DNA from: Halanaerobiales bacterium
Lineage (GTDB): Bacteria > Bacillota_F > Halanaerobiia > DY22613
Reading direction: 5' to 3'
Assembly (NCBI GenBank): GCA_023128035.1
Contig: JAGMES010000072.1
Coordinates: 1 to 20,737, forward strand
Length of the DNA stretch: 20,737 nt
Part shown: piece after piece, positions 14,280 through 20,737 of the stretch
Position numbering within the stretch: position 1 is the first letter of the stretch
Layout: the number at the start of each line of letters is the position of its first letter
Notes under the pieces: model-generated
Database searches by the model: none
Seen by the model: only the letters and a program-made list of their open reading frames with translations
What the model was told of the DNA's origin: nothing
Translations under genes and position numbers: made by a program

Positions 14280-14346
14280 TAATCCACTTACGCCACAATA
14301 TATTGTGGCCTATTAATCCACAGTATCCACATGTAGTTGTGGATAA
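14280..14346. promoter_or_regulatory. DnaA-box-like cluster with 18-bp palindrome
   Basis: A perfect DnaA box TTATCCACA occurs on the minus strand (14338-14346). Two one-mismatch boxes lie in tandem on the plus strand: TAATCCACA (14314-14322) and GTATCCACA (14323-14331). A looser copy TAATCCACT is at 14280-14288. A perfect palindrome GCCACAATATATTGTGGC (14292-14309) lies between. It is 44 bp from the DUF4446 start and could be a DnaA-controlled regulatory region or a DnaA-binding site in the origin-proximal region. Confidence 0.6.
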
Positions 14347-14383
14347 CTTCGAATATGTGTTCTAATTTTGCATACACTGTAAA

Positions 14384-14713
14384 TTATATGTTAATTGTTT
14401 TTAAAATATTACCTAATTCACTCTCAAAAATCACTTGAACCAACACTTCAGTTATTTCAAAACTATATTGTCTAGTTGGATAGGTAAGAGCCATGGTCAC
14501 AAAAGCGCCTGGTTTCGGATCCTTTTTACTTACAATTGCTTTCAATATTCCATTTTCAAAAGAAATATCTTTTAATAAAATATCATAACCACCACTTCGG
14601 CATTCTCCTCGTCCCAAAGTGAGTACCCAATGATCACCTTTGTTCTCGCAAAGATAATCCTCTTTTAATAAATTTCGAACATCTTCTATTTCACTAAAAC
14701 TAATCTTACACAT
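14384..14713 (-). CDS. PrcB-like (PrcB C-terminal domain) protein
   Basis: 109 residues. The middle has CRSGGYDILLKDISFENGIL (about 39-58), KDPKPGAFVTMALTYPTRQYSF (64-85), which follows the GGYxI...PGxMVTxALTYP pattern of the PrcB C-terminal domain first described in a Treponema protease complex. In Clostridia such proteins are often secreted or lipid-modified; no signal peptide is visible here, so this one may be cytoplasmic. Its role is unknown. I chose the ATG at 14713 over the upstream in-frame TTG codons because AGGAGG lies 9 bases before it. It lies 36 bp from the DUF554 stop codon and is likely in the same transcript. Confidence 0.72.
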   Translation of the reverse strand: MCKISFSEIEDVRNLLKEDYLCENKGDHWVLTLGRGECRSGGYDILLKDISFENGILKAIVSKKDPKPGAFVTMALTYPTRQYSFEITEVLVQVIFESELGNILKTINI

Positions 14714-14749
14714 CAACAAAGTCCTCCTCTCAAATATTACCTTTTTTTA

Positions 14750-15436
14750 TTATCCAAAAAAATATACCAACAATATCGTTATATAAATAGATGGTAATAG
14801 ATTTCCAACTTTGATCTGAATAACTTCCATTACATTTAAACCTATTGCCATAATTAGCAAACCACCTGTTGCGGTCATCTCAGTTATAATTGTAGGAGTC
14901 ATTATAACCTCAACCCAACTTGCTGTAATAGTCAAAATTCCTTGATAAATAAACACTGGAATTGCAGATAAGATAACTCCAAAGCCCATTGTCGCAGCAA
15001 AAGCTATAGCAGTGACACCATCAATTACGGCTTTTGCAAATAAAGTAGATGGATCATTATTGATTCCATCTTGGATAGCTCCCATAATTGCCATAGCTCC
15101 AACACAATATATCAAACTCGTTCTAACAAATGCTACAGCAACATTTCCTCTTTTTTGTCCTACAGTTTTAACTTTTTTTTCAATCCAATTACCTAATTTC
15201 ATAAGATATTTCTCAATATCAATCCACTCACCTAAAATTCCTCCAACAGCAATGCTGATAATAACAATTATAATCTTTTCAGATTTAATTGCCATCTGCA
15301 TTCCTATCAAAAGAACGGTTAATCCTAAACCTTGAACCACAGTAACTTTAACTTTTTCAGGAAAACGATCACCTAAAATTGTTCCTAATAACCCACCTAA
15401 AATTATAGCAACTGCATTTATTATAGTTCCAATCAT
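14750..15436 (-). CDS. DUF554 family membrane protein
   Basis: 228 residues, with about seven predicted membrane segments. It starts MIGTIINAVAIILGGLLGTILG, typical of DUF554. Further blocks are QGLGLTVLLIGMQMAI, IIIVIISIAVGGILGEWIDIE, VGAMAIMGAIQDGIN (about 112-126) and ATGGLLIMAIGLNVME (190-205). DUF554 proteins are uncharacterised, possibly transporters. I chose the ATG at 15436 because AGGAGAGG lies 4-6 bases before it; 15 extra codons upstream lack both a ribosome site and resemblance to the family. Two T-rich hairpins (15513-15599) separate it from trkA. Confidence 0.9.
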   Translation of the reverse strand: MIGTIINAVAIILGGLLGTILGDRFPEKVKVTVVQGLGLTVLLIGMQMAIKSEKIIIVIISIAVGGILGEWIDIEKYLMKLGNWIEKKVKTVGQKRGNVAVAFVRTSLIYCVGAMAIMGAIQDGINNDPSTLFAKAVIDGVTAIAFAATMGFGVILSAIPVFIYQGILTITASWVEVIMTPTIITEMTATGGLLIMAIGLNVMEVIQIKVGNLLPSIYITILLVYFFG

Positions 15437-15511
15437 ATACCTCTCCTGTTTTGATATTATCATAAAGGTAAATCCATCCACTTAAACACTAACTAATTAT
15501 ATCATCAATAT

Positions 15512-15558
15512 ACAAAAAAAGAAAGATAAAAGAGGTTATAACCATAATCCCTTTTATC
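15512..15558 (-). terminator. Terminator downstream of trkA, second hairpin
   Basis: Minus-strand stem GATAAAAG/CTTTTATC (15551-15558 and 15525-15532) followed by TTTCTTTTTTTG. It lies in the 201-bp gap between trkA and DUF554. Confidence 0.65.
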
Positions 15559-15571
15559 CTTCTCTCATATA

Positions 15572-15599
15572 CAAAAAAATAATTGGATAAAAATTATCC
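15572..15599 (-). terminator. Terminator downstream of trkA, first hairpin
   Basis: Minus-strand stem GGATAA/TTATCC (arms 15594-15599 and 15585-15590) with a 3-base loop, then AATTATTTTTTT. Weak stem, but a long T tract, 39 bp after the trkA stop. Confidence 0.5.
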
Positions 15600-15637
15600 G
15601 AATAAATAATCTAATTGGACTTTTTTTATCTAAATTA

Positions 15638-16315
15638 TTAATCAATTCCTTCCAGGCAACGCTCATTTAAGCATTTCCTCAATTCGGCTTCTTCATGAGG
15701 ATGGGTTAAAGCTAAAATCTTATCATTTTCTTCAATAATGGTTTTTCCACGTGGAACTAAGGCTGTATTACCTCGCAAAATAGTCACTAAAATCGTTTCA
15801 CTAGGAAGATTAATATCTTTTACCATCTTAGATATCACTGGAGAATTTGAGTTGATTGTTACTTCTACAATCATTAAATCATGTTTTGGCAATTTAAACA
15901 TTCCTGTAATATCTTTCATAGTTACTTTCTGATCTACAAGAGCTGCTAAAATAGATGTACTACTAACTGCCACATTTACTCCTAACCATTCAAATAAATT
16001 TTCATTCCCAGGTGTATTTACAGTGGCAAAAGTACGAGATACATTAAATTGTCTCTCTGCTAATTGACAGATTACCAAGTTATCCTGATCATCTTCAGTT
16101 ACCGCTAAAACTACATTAGCATCTTCAATTCCAGCTTTTTCTAGAATTTTAGGTTCTGAACCGTCGCCATTTACTATATGAATTCCATATTTTTCTTCGA
16201 TCATTAAGCATTTATTTATATCTTGCTCCACTAGTGTTACAGTATAACCTTTTTGAAGAAACTCCTTAATTAAAAAGCGACCTGCTTTACCTCCCCCAAC
16301 AATTAAAATTTGCAT
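15638..16315 (-). CDS. TrkA family potassium uptake regulator
   Basis: 225 residues, the length of the KtrA/KtrC/TrkA single-unit type. The N-terminal RCK domain is a Rossmann fold with MQILIVGGGKAGRFL (1-15), an acidic end of beta-2 in VEQD (29-32), and IVNGDGSEPKILEKAGIEDA (48-67). The C-terminal RCK_C domain (about 137-218) has LPSETILVTILRGNTALVPRG. Such proteins bind the cytoplasmic face of K+ channels and gate them with nucleotide or c-di-AMP; no channel gene lies adjacent, so the partner is elsewhere. The ATG has GAGAGGAAG upstream. A promoter (16400-16428) and an intrinsic-terminator-like hairpin (16351-16380) lie in its leader. Confidence 0.9.
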   Translation of the reverse strand: MQILIVGGGKAGRFLIKEFLQKGYTVTLVEQDINKCLMIEEKYGIHIVNGDGSEPKILEKAGIEDANVVLAVTEDDQDNLVICQLAERQFNVSRTFATVNTPGNENLFEWLGVNVAVSSTSILAALVDQKVTMKDITGMFKLPKHDLMIVEVTINSNSPVISKMVKDINLPSETILVTILRGNTALVPRGKTIIEENDKILALTHPHEEAELRKCLNERCLEGID

Positions 16316-16350
16316 GAAAATCTTCCTCTCTATCCTATTGATTCAAATTT

Positions 16351-16380
16351 TCAAAGAAAAAGAAACCGTTCAACGGTTTC
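16351..16380 (-). terminator. Terminator of the Spo0E-like gene in the trkA leader
   Basis: Minus-strand stem GAAACCGTT/AACGGTTTC (16372-16380 and 16362-16370) followed by TTTTTCTTTG. It lies after the Spo0E-like gene but also after the trkA promoter candidate, so it may instead be an attenuator for trkA. Confidence 0.75.
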
Positions 16381-16399
16381 CATATAATTTCCCTCTTTT

Positions 16400-16428
16400 A
16401 GTTTATATTTTTTTTTCCTCCATGTCAA
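16400..16428 (-). promoter_or_regulatory. Candidate promoter of trkA
   Basis: Minus-strand TTGACA (16423-16428), a 17-bp spacer and TAAACT (16400-16405). The -35 is perfect, the -10 has four of six matches. It lies 13 bp after the Spo0E-like stop codon. Confidence 0.5.
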
Positions 16429-16441
16429 GCACACACTGTCC

Positions 16442-16627
16442 TCACAAATTGCATGCTTTTTTTCTTACACATTCTTCTTTTTGTAATTGCATCCACTGTA
16501 AGATAAGTTGATCTAATTTTTGACTAATTAGTAATATCTCATCTTCTGATTCCTCTGCCATTTGGCAAAGTTCAAAACGAAGTTGTTCAATTTCCCCTTT
16601 CAGTTTTTCTCTATCTTTTTTCCTCAC
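16442..16627 (-). CDS. Spo0E-like aspartyl-phosphate phosphatase
   Basis: 61 residues forming two helices. The segment LKGEIEQLRFELCQMAEES (about 9-27) is followed by EILLISQKLDQLILQWMQLQ (30-49), which carries the SQxLD signature of the Spo0E family, whose aspartate is needed for catalysis. Spo0E-type proteins remove phosphate from Spo0A~P and so delay sporulation. The GTG at 16627 is preceded by GAGGAGG, and a very strong promoter (16675-16703) drives it. The gene is short and I rely on the motif and the spore-forming context; it could be another small coiled-coil regulator. Confidence 0.75.
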   Translation of the reverse strand: MRKKDREKLKGEIEQLRFELCQMAEESEDEILLISQKLDQLILQWMQLQKEECVRKKACNL

Positions 16628-16674
16628 CGCCTGTCCTCCTCATATAATACAAATTTATATTAACTTCCATTTTT

Positions 16675-16703
16675 ATTGTATTAGAAAAAGTTATCTGTGT
16701 CAA
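16675..16703 (-). promoter_or_regulatory. Sigma-A-type promoter of the Spo0E-like gene
   Basis: Minus-strand TTGACA (16698-16703), a 17-bp spacer and TACAAT (16675-16680), 47 bp upstream of the start codon. This is 11 of 12 consensus bases, suggesting vegetative expression. Confidence 0.8.
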
Positions 16704-16747
16704 TTCCAAGGTTCTAGAAAAAACTATTACAATGAGGTTTAAAGTGA

Positions 16748-17896
16748 TTAATCGGCTTCCTTTGCTATTTTATGAATTACATCCAATGCAATTTCTACAT
16801 GCTCGAACGTATTAAAATATCCAAAACTTGCTCTTATAGTCCCTTGTTCAAGTGTTCCAATTGTATGATGAGCTAATGGTGAACAATGAAGACCACTTCT
16901 TACGGCGATATCGAATGCTTGATCTAGAATGTATCCAATTTCAGATGAACTTTCTTCACCAATATTAAACGACACTACAGGAGTCCTTACTTTATCAATT
17001 TTCGGGCCATAGAGTTTAACATTCTTTATTGACAATAATCCTTCCATAAAGTTGCTAGTTAACTTCAACTCATGTTCTCGAATCTGATCTATTCCTTTTT
17101 CTTTTACAAATTCCACTCCCTCACCTAGTCCCACTATTCCTACACTGTTCACAGTACCACTTTCAAATTTGTCTGGCCATACTTCTGGTTGATAAAGTTC
17201 TTCTGATTTGCTTCCTGTTCCCCCAGCGAAGATCGATTTTATATTTAAATCTTTTCGAATATATAATCCACCAGTTCCCGGAGGTCCATAAAGAGACTTA
17301 TGTCCTGGAAATGCCATCAAATCTATATTTAATTTTGACACATTGATTGGAAAAACTCCCGCTGTCTGTGCAGCATCAACCATAAATAATACTCCTTTTT
17401 TCTTTAACAAGGTACTTACTTTATTTAAGTCAATCAAATGTCCTGTTACATTTGACCCATGAGTAATCACAACTAATTTGGTGTTATCCTTAATTCTTTT
17501 TTCTAAAGCATTATAATCAAAATTTCCTTCCTCAGTAAGCCCAATCCAATCAAGTTCTATAACTCCAGAACGCTCTAATTCTTTTAATGGACGACTTACC
17601 GAATTATGTTCAAGTGTTGAAGAAATAACATGATCACCTTTTTCTATTATTCCTAAAATACCTAAATTTAATGCATGAGTCGCATTTGAAGTAAAAACTA
17701 TTTCTGAAGAATCGGCAACTCCAAAAAACTCTGCAAGTTTTTCTCTCACTTCGTAAACTTTTTTTCCAGCATGTGCTGCCATCTGATGCCCCGCTCTTCC
17801 TGGATTTGCCCCATATTCACGAAAAAAGCGATCCATCGTTTTATAAACTTCTTCAGGTTTTGGCCAAGATGTAGCAGCATTATCTAAATAAATCAT
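16748..17896 (-). CDS. Cysteine desulfurase-family class V aminotransferase
   Basis: 382 residues, starting MIYLDNAATSWPKPEEV, typical of the IscS/SufS-like class V family found in Firmicutes. PLP-binding positions are H94 in STLEHNS, D174 and Q177 in VDAAQTAG, and K200 in FPGHKS. The catalytic cysteine C338 lies in RSGLHCSPLAHH, followed by GTLEQGTIRASFGYFNT. The enzyme likely takes sulfur from cysteine for Fe-S or other cofactors, or acts on selenocysteine. No iscU or sufU gene is nearby. I chose the ATG at 17896, with AAAGGAGG upstream; the 18 upstream codons have no family resemblance. The 189 bp before it hold the parB terminator and a parS site. Confidence 0.9.
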   Translation of the reverse strand: MIYLDNAATSWPKPEEVYKTMDRFFREYGANPGRAGHQMAAHAGKKVYEVREKLAEFFGVADSSEIVFTSNATHALNLGILGIIEKGDHVISSTLEHNSVSRPLKELERSGVIELDWIGLTEEGNFDYNALEKRIKDNTKLVVITHGSNVTGHLIDLNKVSTLLKKKGVLFMVDAAQTAGVFPINVSKLNIDLMAFPGHKSLYGPPGTGGLYIRKDLNIKSIFAGGTGSKSEELYQPEVWPDKFESGTVNSVGIVGLGEGVEFVKEKGIDQIREHELKLTSNFMEGLLSIKNVKLYGPKIDKVRTPVVSFNIGEESSSEIGYILDQAFDIAVRSGLHCSPLAHHTIGTLEQGTIRASFGYFNTFEHVEIALDVIHKIAKEAD

Positions 17897-18043
17897 TGAA
17901 CTACCTCCTTTTTTTATCTTATACTCAACTTTTGATTTTGCTTTTTTCACTTTATCTATATTTATTTATTCTCCCAAAAATAATCTTTTTCCTCCATCAA
18001 CCTTTTACTCTCGGAATTTTAAATATTATGTACTTTTTTTGCA

Positions 18044-18068
18044 AAAAAAGAATCCACGTTTCAGTGTT
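18044..18068 (-). terminator. Terminator of noc-soj-parB, overlapping parS
   Basis: On the minus strand a stem TCCACGT/ACGTGGA (using 18071-18077 and 18053-18059) closes an 11-base loop and is followed by TTCTTTTTTT. The upper arm is part of the parS sequence at 18065-18080, so parS and terminator share bases. Confidence 0.65.
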
Positions 18069-18080
18069 TCACGTGGAACA
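18065..18080. promoter_or_regulatory. parS site 2 (one mismatch), downstream of parB
   Basis: TGTTTCACGTGGAACA differs at a single position from the Firmicutes parS consensus TGTTTCACGTGAAACA, bound by ParB/Spo0J. It is 5 bp past the parB stop codon. Confidence 0.88.
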
Positions 18081-18085
18081 TTCAT

Positions 18086-18955
18086 TCAAATTTTCTCTAA
18101 TATCTGAATTAACTTCTTTAATCTATTTTTATCAAAACATTCAATTGTAATACTACTATTTTTTCTATTCGTACTTATTGTTACTTTCGATCCCAATCTT
18201 TCCTTTAATTTTTTTTCAATTACTAACACCTCTTCGTTTGGTTCTTCTTCAGTCTCCTTTATTTTGTTTTTCGATTGCTTGTCTAACTTTAATATTTTAA
18301 TATATCCTTCTAGTTGTCGAACAGTTAATTCTTCATTGATGCATTTTTGCCAAACTTTCAGCATCTCATCTTTATCGATTAGTCCAAGTAAAGCTCGAGC
18401 ATGTCCCATCGAAATTGTTTCACGTGAAACACTATCTTGAATTTCGTTTGGAAGATTTAACAAGCGAATAGTGTTAGCTATTGAAGACCTGCTCTTACTA
18501 ACACAATTTGAAACCTCTTCTTGTGTTAATCCAAACAGTTTCATCAACTTTTTATAAGCAATAGCTTCTTCAATTGGATTTAAGTCATCCCTTTGAATAT
18601 TTTCAATCAAAGCATATTCCATCATCTGCTTATCATTTAAATCCATTTCAATTGCAGAGATAGTAGAAAGCCCAGCAATTTTAGAAGCTCGTAAACGTCT
18701 TTCACCTGTAATTAACTGAAAACCTTTTTCAATTTTCCTAACACTAATAGGTTGAATTAACCCATGTTTTTTTATTGACTCACTAAGTTCTTTTAATAAC
18801 TCTGAATCAAATTGTTTTCTGGGTTGATAAGGATTTGCTTCAATTTGATCAATATTTATTTCAATAACTCTAGACTGTGAATCCTGTGGAGCAACTGTTG
18901 CATCATCATTGGGGAGTAAGGCACCCAATCCTTTCCCCAATCTTTTTTTACTCAT
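18086..18955 (-). CDS. parB: Chromosome-partitioning protein ParB (Spo0J)
   Basis: 289 residues. N-terminal CTPase/parS-clamp domain with NPYQPR (41-46), LSESIKKHGLIQPISVR (57-73), GERRLRA (84-90) and ENIQRDDLNPIEEA (118-131). The helix-turn-helix (about 143-166, TQEEVSNCVSKSRSSIANTIR) reads parS. A C-terminal dimerisation domain follows a charged linker. ParB loads on parS, slides on DNA with CTP and recruits SMC; in spore formers it also stimulates Soj ATPase. It starts at the ATG at 18955, inside the end of soj (8-bp overlap), with AGGAAGTG upstream, indicating translational coupling; an in-frame TTG at 18961 is less likely. A perfect parS lies within its own coding sequence, as in Bacillus spo0J. 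Confidence 0.97.
   Translation of the reverse strand: MSKKRLGKGLGALLPNDDATVAPQDSQSRVIEINIDQIEANPYQPRKQFDSELLKELSESIKKHGLIQPISVRKIEKGFQLITGERRLRASKIAGLSTISAIEMDLNDKQMMEYALIENIQRDDLNPIEEAIAYKKLMKLFGLTQEEVSNCVSKSRSSIANTIRLLNLPNEIQDSVSRETISMGHARALLGLIDKDEMLKVWQKCINEELTVRQLEGYIKILKLDKQSKNKIKETEEEPNEEVLVIEKKLKERLGSKVTISTNRKNSSITIECFDKNRLKKLIQILEKI
18416..18431. promoter_or_regulatory. parS site 1 (perfect) within parB
   Basis: TGTTTCACGTGAAACA, an exact 16-bp match to the Firmicutes parS consensus, located in codons for SVSRET of ParB. The B. subtilis spo0J gene contains a parS at the corresponding place. Confidence 0.97.
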
Positions 18956-19709
18956 TACCAATCACTTCCTTAGCAAGACTCATATAAGCTTTAGCACCTC
19001 GTGAGTTTGGATCATACGAGATAATAGGTTCACCAAAACTAGGGGCTTCACTCAAACGTACATTGCGAGGAATAATTGTTTGATATACAGAATCTTGAAA
19101 GTGATTTTTCACTTCATCAATAACTTGTTGAGCTAAGTTAGTTCTGGCATCAAACATAGTGAGAACAACACCATCAATCTCTAATGTTGGATTTAAATGT
19201 TTTTGAACAAGCTGAATAGTACGCATTAATTGTCCTAGCCCTTCAAGGGCGTAATATTCACACTGTATAGGAACAAGTACAAAATCTGAAGCAGTCAATG
19301 CATTTAAAGTAAGTAAACCTAATGAAGGAGGACAATCTATTAGAATATAATCAAAATTATCTTTTACTTTACTCAAAGCCATCTTTAGTCTAGACTCCCG
19401 AGAAAAAATAGAAACAAGTTCAATCTCTGCACCGGCTAGATCTATCGTAGCAGGAATAATACTTAAATTTTCTGTACTGGATTTAGTAATGACATCAGTC
19501 ACATCAATGTCATGAACCAAAACATCATAGATACAAAATTCTAAAGAAGATTTATCTATTCCCACTCCACTGCTAGCATTACCTTGAGGATCGATGTCTA
19601 CTAAAAGAACCTTATGATTGAGCTTAGCAAGACAAGCACCCAAATTCACAGCAGTTGTACTTTTTCCAACCCCACCTTTCTGATTCACAATCGATAAAGT
19701 CTTTGCCAT
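18948..19709 (-). CDS. soj: Chromosome-partitioning ATPase ParA (Soj)
   Basis: 253 residues with the ParA deviant Walker A KGGVGKST (11-18), a Walker A' aspartate in VDIDPQGNASSGVG (37-50), and Walker B YILIDCPPSLGLLTLNAL (about 121-138). ParA dimerises on ATP, binds DNA nonspecifically and is released by ParB; Soj also controls DnaA at the origin and sporulation genes in Bacillus. It begins ATG with AGGGGTGAAG upstream, 13 bp after the noc stop codon, and overlaps parB by 8 bp. This order is the standard Firmicutes noc-soj-parB operon. Confidence 0.97.
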   Translation of the reverse strand: MAKTLSIVNQKGGVGKSTTAVNLGACLAKLNHKVLLVDIDPQGNASSGVGIDKSSLEFCIYDVLVHDIDVTDVITKSSTENLSIIPATIDLAGAEIELVSIFSRESRLKMALSKVKDNFDYILIDCPPSLGLLTLNALTASDFVLVPIQCEYYALEGLGQLMRTIQLVQKHLNPTLEIDGVVLTMFDARTNLAQQVIDEVKNHFQDSVYQTIIPRNVRLSEAPSFGEPIISYDPNSRGAKAYMSLAKEVIGNE

Positions 19710-19722
19710 TTACTTCACCCCT

Positions 19723-20523
19723 TCATTCTTTATTTTTTGGTAATCTAATCTTAAATTCGATAAACTCATCATTCTCAATCTCCTGTACTTTGATATCTAA
19801 ACCTCCTTGCTTTAACTGTTTTATAGTAGCCCATAAAGTGTTAGTATAAAGACGTAAATCTTTAAACACTCGAATAACTGACTTTTTCTTTTCATCCTTC
19901 GGACCATTTTTTATACTTTCGATAAGAATTTCGGTATCTCGAACATTCATATCTCTTTCTATGATATTTTTCAACACAAATCGCTGTTCTTCTTCATTTT
20001 CCAACTTAAGTAGAGCTCTAGCGTGTCTTTCTGTCAACTTATTTTCAAGCAAAGTTTTGTGAATATCTTTAGGTAATTTTAGAAGGCGAAGTTTATTGGC
20101 GACAGTAGATTGGCTTTTTCCCACTTTTTGTGCAAGTTCTTGTTGGGTCATCCCAAATTGGTCAATTAATTTAGAAAATCCGAAAGCTTCTTCAATAAAA
20201 TCAAGATCTTTTCTCTGAAGATTCTCTACTAACGCTATCGCAGCACTCTCTTCATCATCAAAATCTTTGATAATGACAGGTACCTGTTCCAAACCAACAA
20301 TTTTACTAGCTCGTAATCGTCTTTCACCAACTATCAATTCAAACCCATCTTCAAACTTGCGAACAGTTAATGGCTGAATAATTCCATGTTCTCGTATAGA
20401 TTGAGCTAGCTCTTCTAAGTCGGTCTCATTAAAGACTATTCGTGGTTGATAACGATTAGGGAGAATCTTTTCAATATCGACATATTTAATTCGATCTTCT
20501 TTTTTCATAAATGGTGATAACAT
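19723..20523 (-). CDS. noc: Nucleoid occlusion protein Noc
   Basis: 266 residues, ParB paralogue. It has NRYQPR (23-28), SIREHGIIQPLTVRKFEDGF (42-61), GERRLRASK (66-74), and ENLQRKDLDFIEEA (100-113), then an HTH (about 125-148, TQQELAQKVGKSQSTVANKL). Noc binds its own sites across the chromosome, and prevents FtsZ assembly over the nucleoid by bringing DNA to the membrane. The ATG at 20523 has AGGGGG about 13 bases away, somewhat far, so the true N terminus is not certain. The membrane-binding N-terminal helix present in B. subtilis Noc is not visible. First gene of the noc-soj-parB operon; the IS200/IS605-like right end lies 107 bp upstream. A second ParB is the alternative, but position favours Noc. 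Confidence 0.92.
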   Translation of the reverse strand: MLSPFMKKEDRIKYVDIEKILPNRYQPRIVFNETDLEELAQSIREHGIIQPLTVRKFEDGFELIVGERRLRASKIVGLEQVPVIIKDFDDEESAAIALVENLQRKDLDFIEEAFGFSKLIDQFGMTQQELAQKVGKSQSTVANKLRLLKLPKDIHKTLLENKLTERHARALLKLENEEEQRFVLKNIIERDMNVRDTEILIESIKNGPKDEKKKSVIRVFKDLRLYTNTLWATIKQLKQGGLDIKVQEIENDEFIEFKIRLPKNKE

Positions 20524-20629
20524 ATAAAAGGTTAACCCCCTTTTTTCTTCTTCAAAGAAATAATTTCGTCAAAATTGATTCAGTTCCTTCTTCTTTTAAA
20601 ATGGAATTTTCAAATATACCGAATTCTCT

Positions 20630-20737
20630 AGTGAACTCGTCCAGCTAAAGCTGAACATTGGGGCTTCAGTAGGGGATTCTACCCCTACTGAAGATTAAAA
20701 ACAATTCCCCCCACTTATAGAAGTGGGGGTCTTATCT
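20630..20737 (-). repeat. Copy 3 of IS200/IS605 right-end-like repeat (reaches the window edge)
   Basis: On the minus strand this is nearly identical to 9052-9158 (4 differences), with the same three hairpins and the same end GAGTTCACT (20630-20638), after which the sequence is unrelated. In its second stem, AGGGG/CCCCT pairs perfectly. The element continues off the right edge, where a tnpB or tnpA gene might lie. It points at the upstream region of noc. Confidence 0.72.

Noticed and set aside
16316..16441. c-di-AMP (ydaO-type) riboswitch before trkA
   Set aside because: Such riboswitches are associated with potassium genes, but the leader is far too short and lacks the expected structure.
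17897..18040. A 12-residue open frame (MEEKDYFWENK) upstream of the aminotransferase
   Set aside because: It is very short, has no convincing ribosome site and no family resemblance.
18041..20523. Noc-binding sites (NBS)
   Set aside because: No sequence close to the Noc-binding consensus ATTTCCCGGGAAAT was found in the window.

Overview
The window looks like a chromosomal segment of a low-GC, endospore-forming, probably anaerobic member of the Firmicutes (Clostridia-like). The evidence is a sporulation-linked gene set (LonC-type Lon protease, YyaC, a Spo0E-like phosphatase), strong Shine-Dalgarno sites, AT-rich intergenic DNA, and a noc-soj-parB block with parS sites, which in Firmicutes normally lies near oriC. 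The species cannot be named from the sequence. Almost every gene is on the minus strand; only yyaC is on the plus strand. Both window edges fall inside copies of one dispersed repeat, which suggests the edges are contig breaks at repeats.

Layout, right to left along minus-strand transcription. (1) 20523-18086: noc, soj and parB, with a perfect parS inside parB and a second near-perfect parS overlapping the parB terminator. (2) 17896-14384: a cysteine desulfurase-like aminotransferase, a Spo0E-like gene with a strong sigma-A promoter, a TrkA-type K+ uptake regulator, a DUF554 membrane protein and a PrcB-like protein. (3) 14383-14237: an intergenic region with clustered DnaA-box-like sequences and an 18-bp palindrome. 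(4) 14236-11149: DUF4446 protein, M23 endopeptidase, bactofilin and a lipid kinase. The M23/bactofilin pair is a recognised cell-shape module. (5) 11075-10476: yyaC, converging on the lipid kinase at a bidirectional terminator and separated from a divergent YkvI-like membrane protein by a 132-bp palindrome. (6) 8882-7037: a tail-anchored TPR protein, DUF951 and ychF, one operon with 12-13 bp gaps. (7) 6775-3059: rpsF, ssb and rpsR. (8) 2923-101: a MazG-like gene, then rplI and lonC.

The most striking feature is that ssb, the essential single-stranded DNA-binding protein gene between rpsF and rpsR, is split by a complete 2,574-bp group II intron (3628-6201) that encodes its own reverse transcriptase/maturase/HNH protein. 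Joining the exons in silico restores an uninterrupted 137-residue SSB ending in DDIDVPF. SSB production, and read-through from rpsF to rpsR, should therefore depend on intron splicing.

Two families of small repeats also occur. One is a roughly 112-bp inverted-repeat element (two full copies and one internally deleted copy, all intergenic, two of them flanking the rpsF-ssb-rpsR operon). The other is a roughly 105-bp three-hairpin element resembling the right end (omega RNA/HEARO-like) of IS200/IS605 elements, with no transposase or TnpB gene in the window. I saw no CRISPR array, tRNA, rRNA, prophage or recognised defence system.
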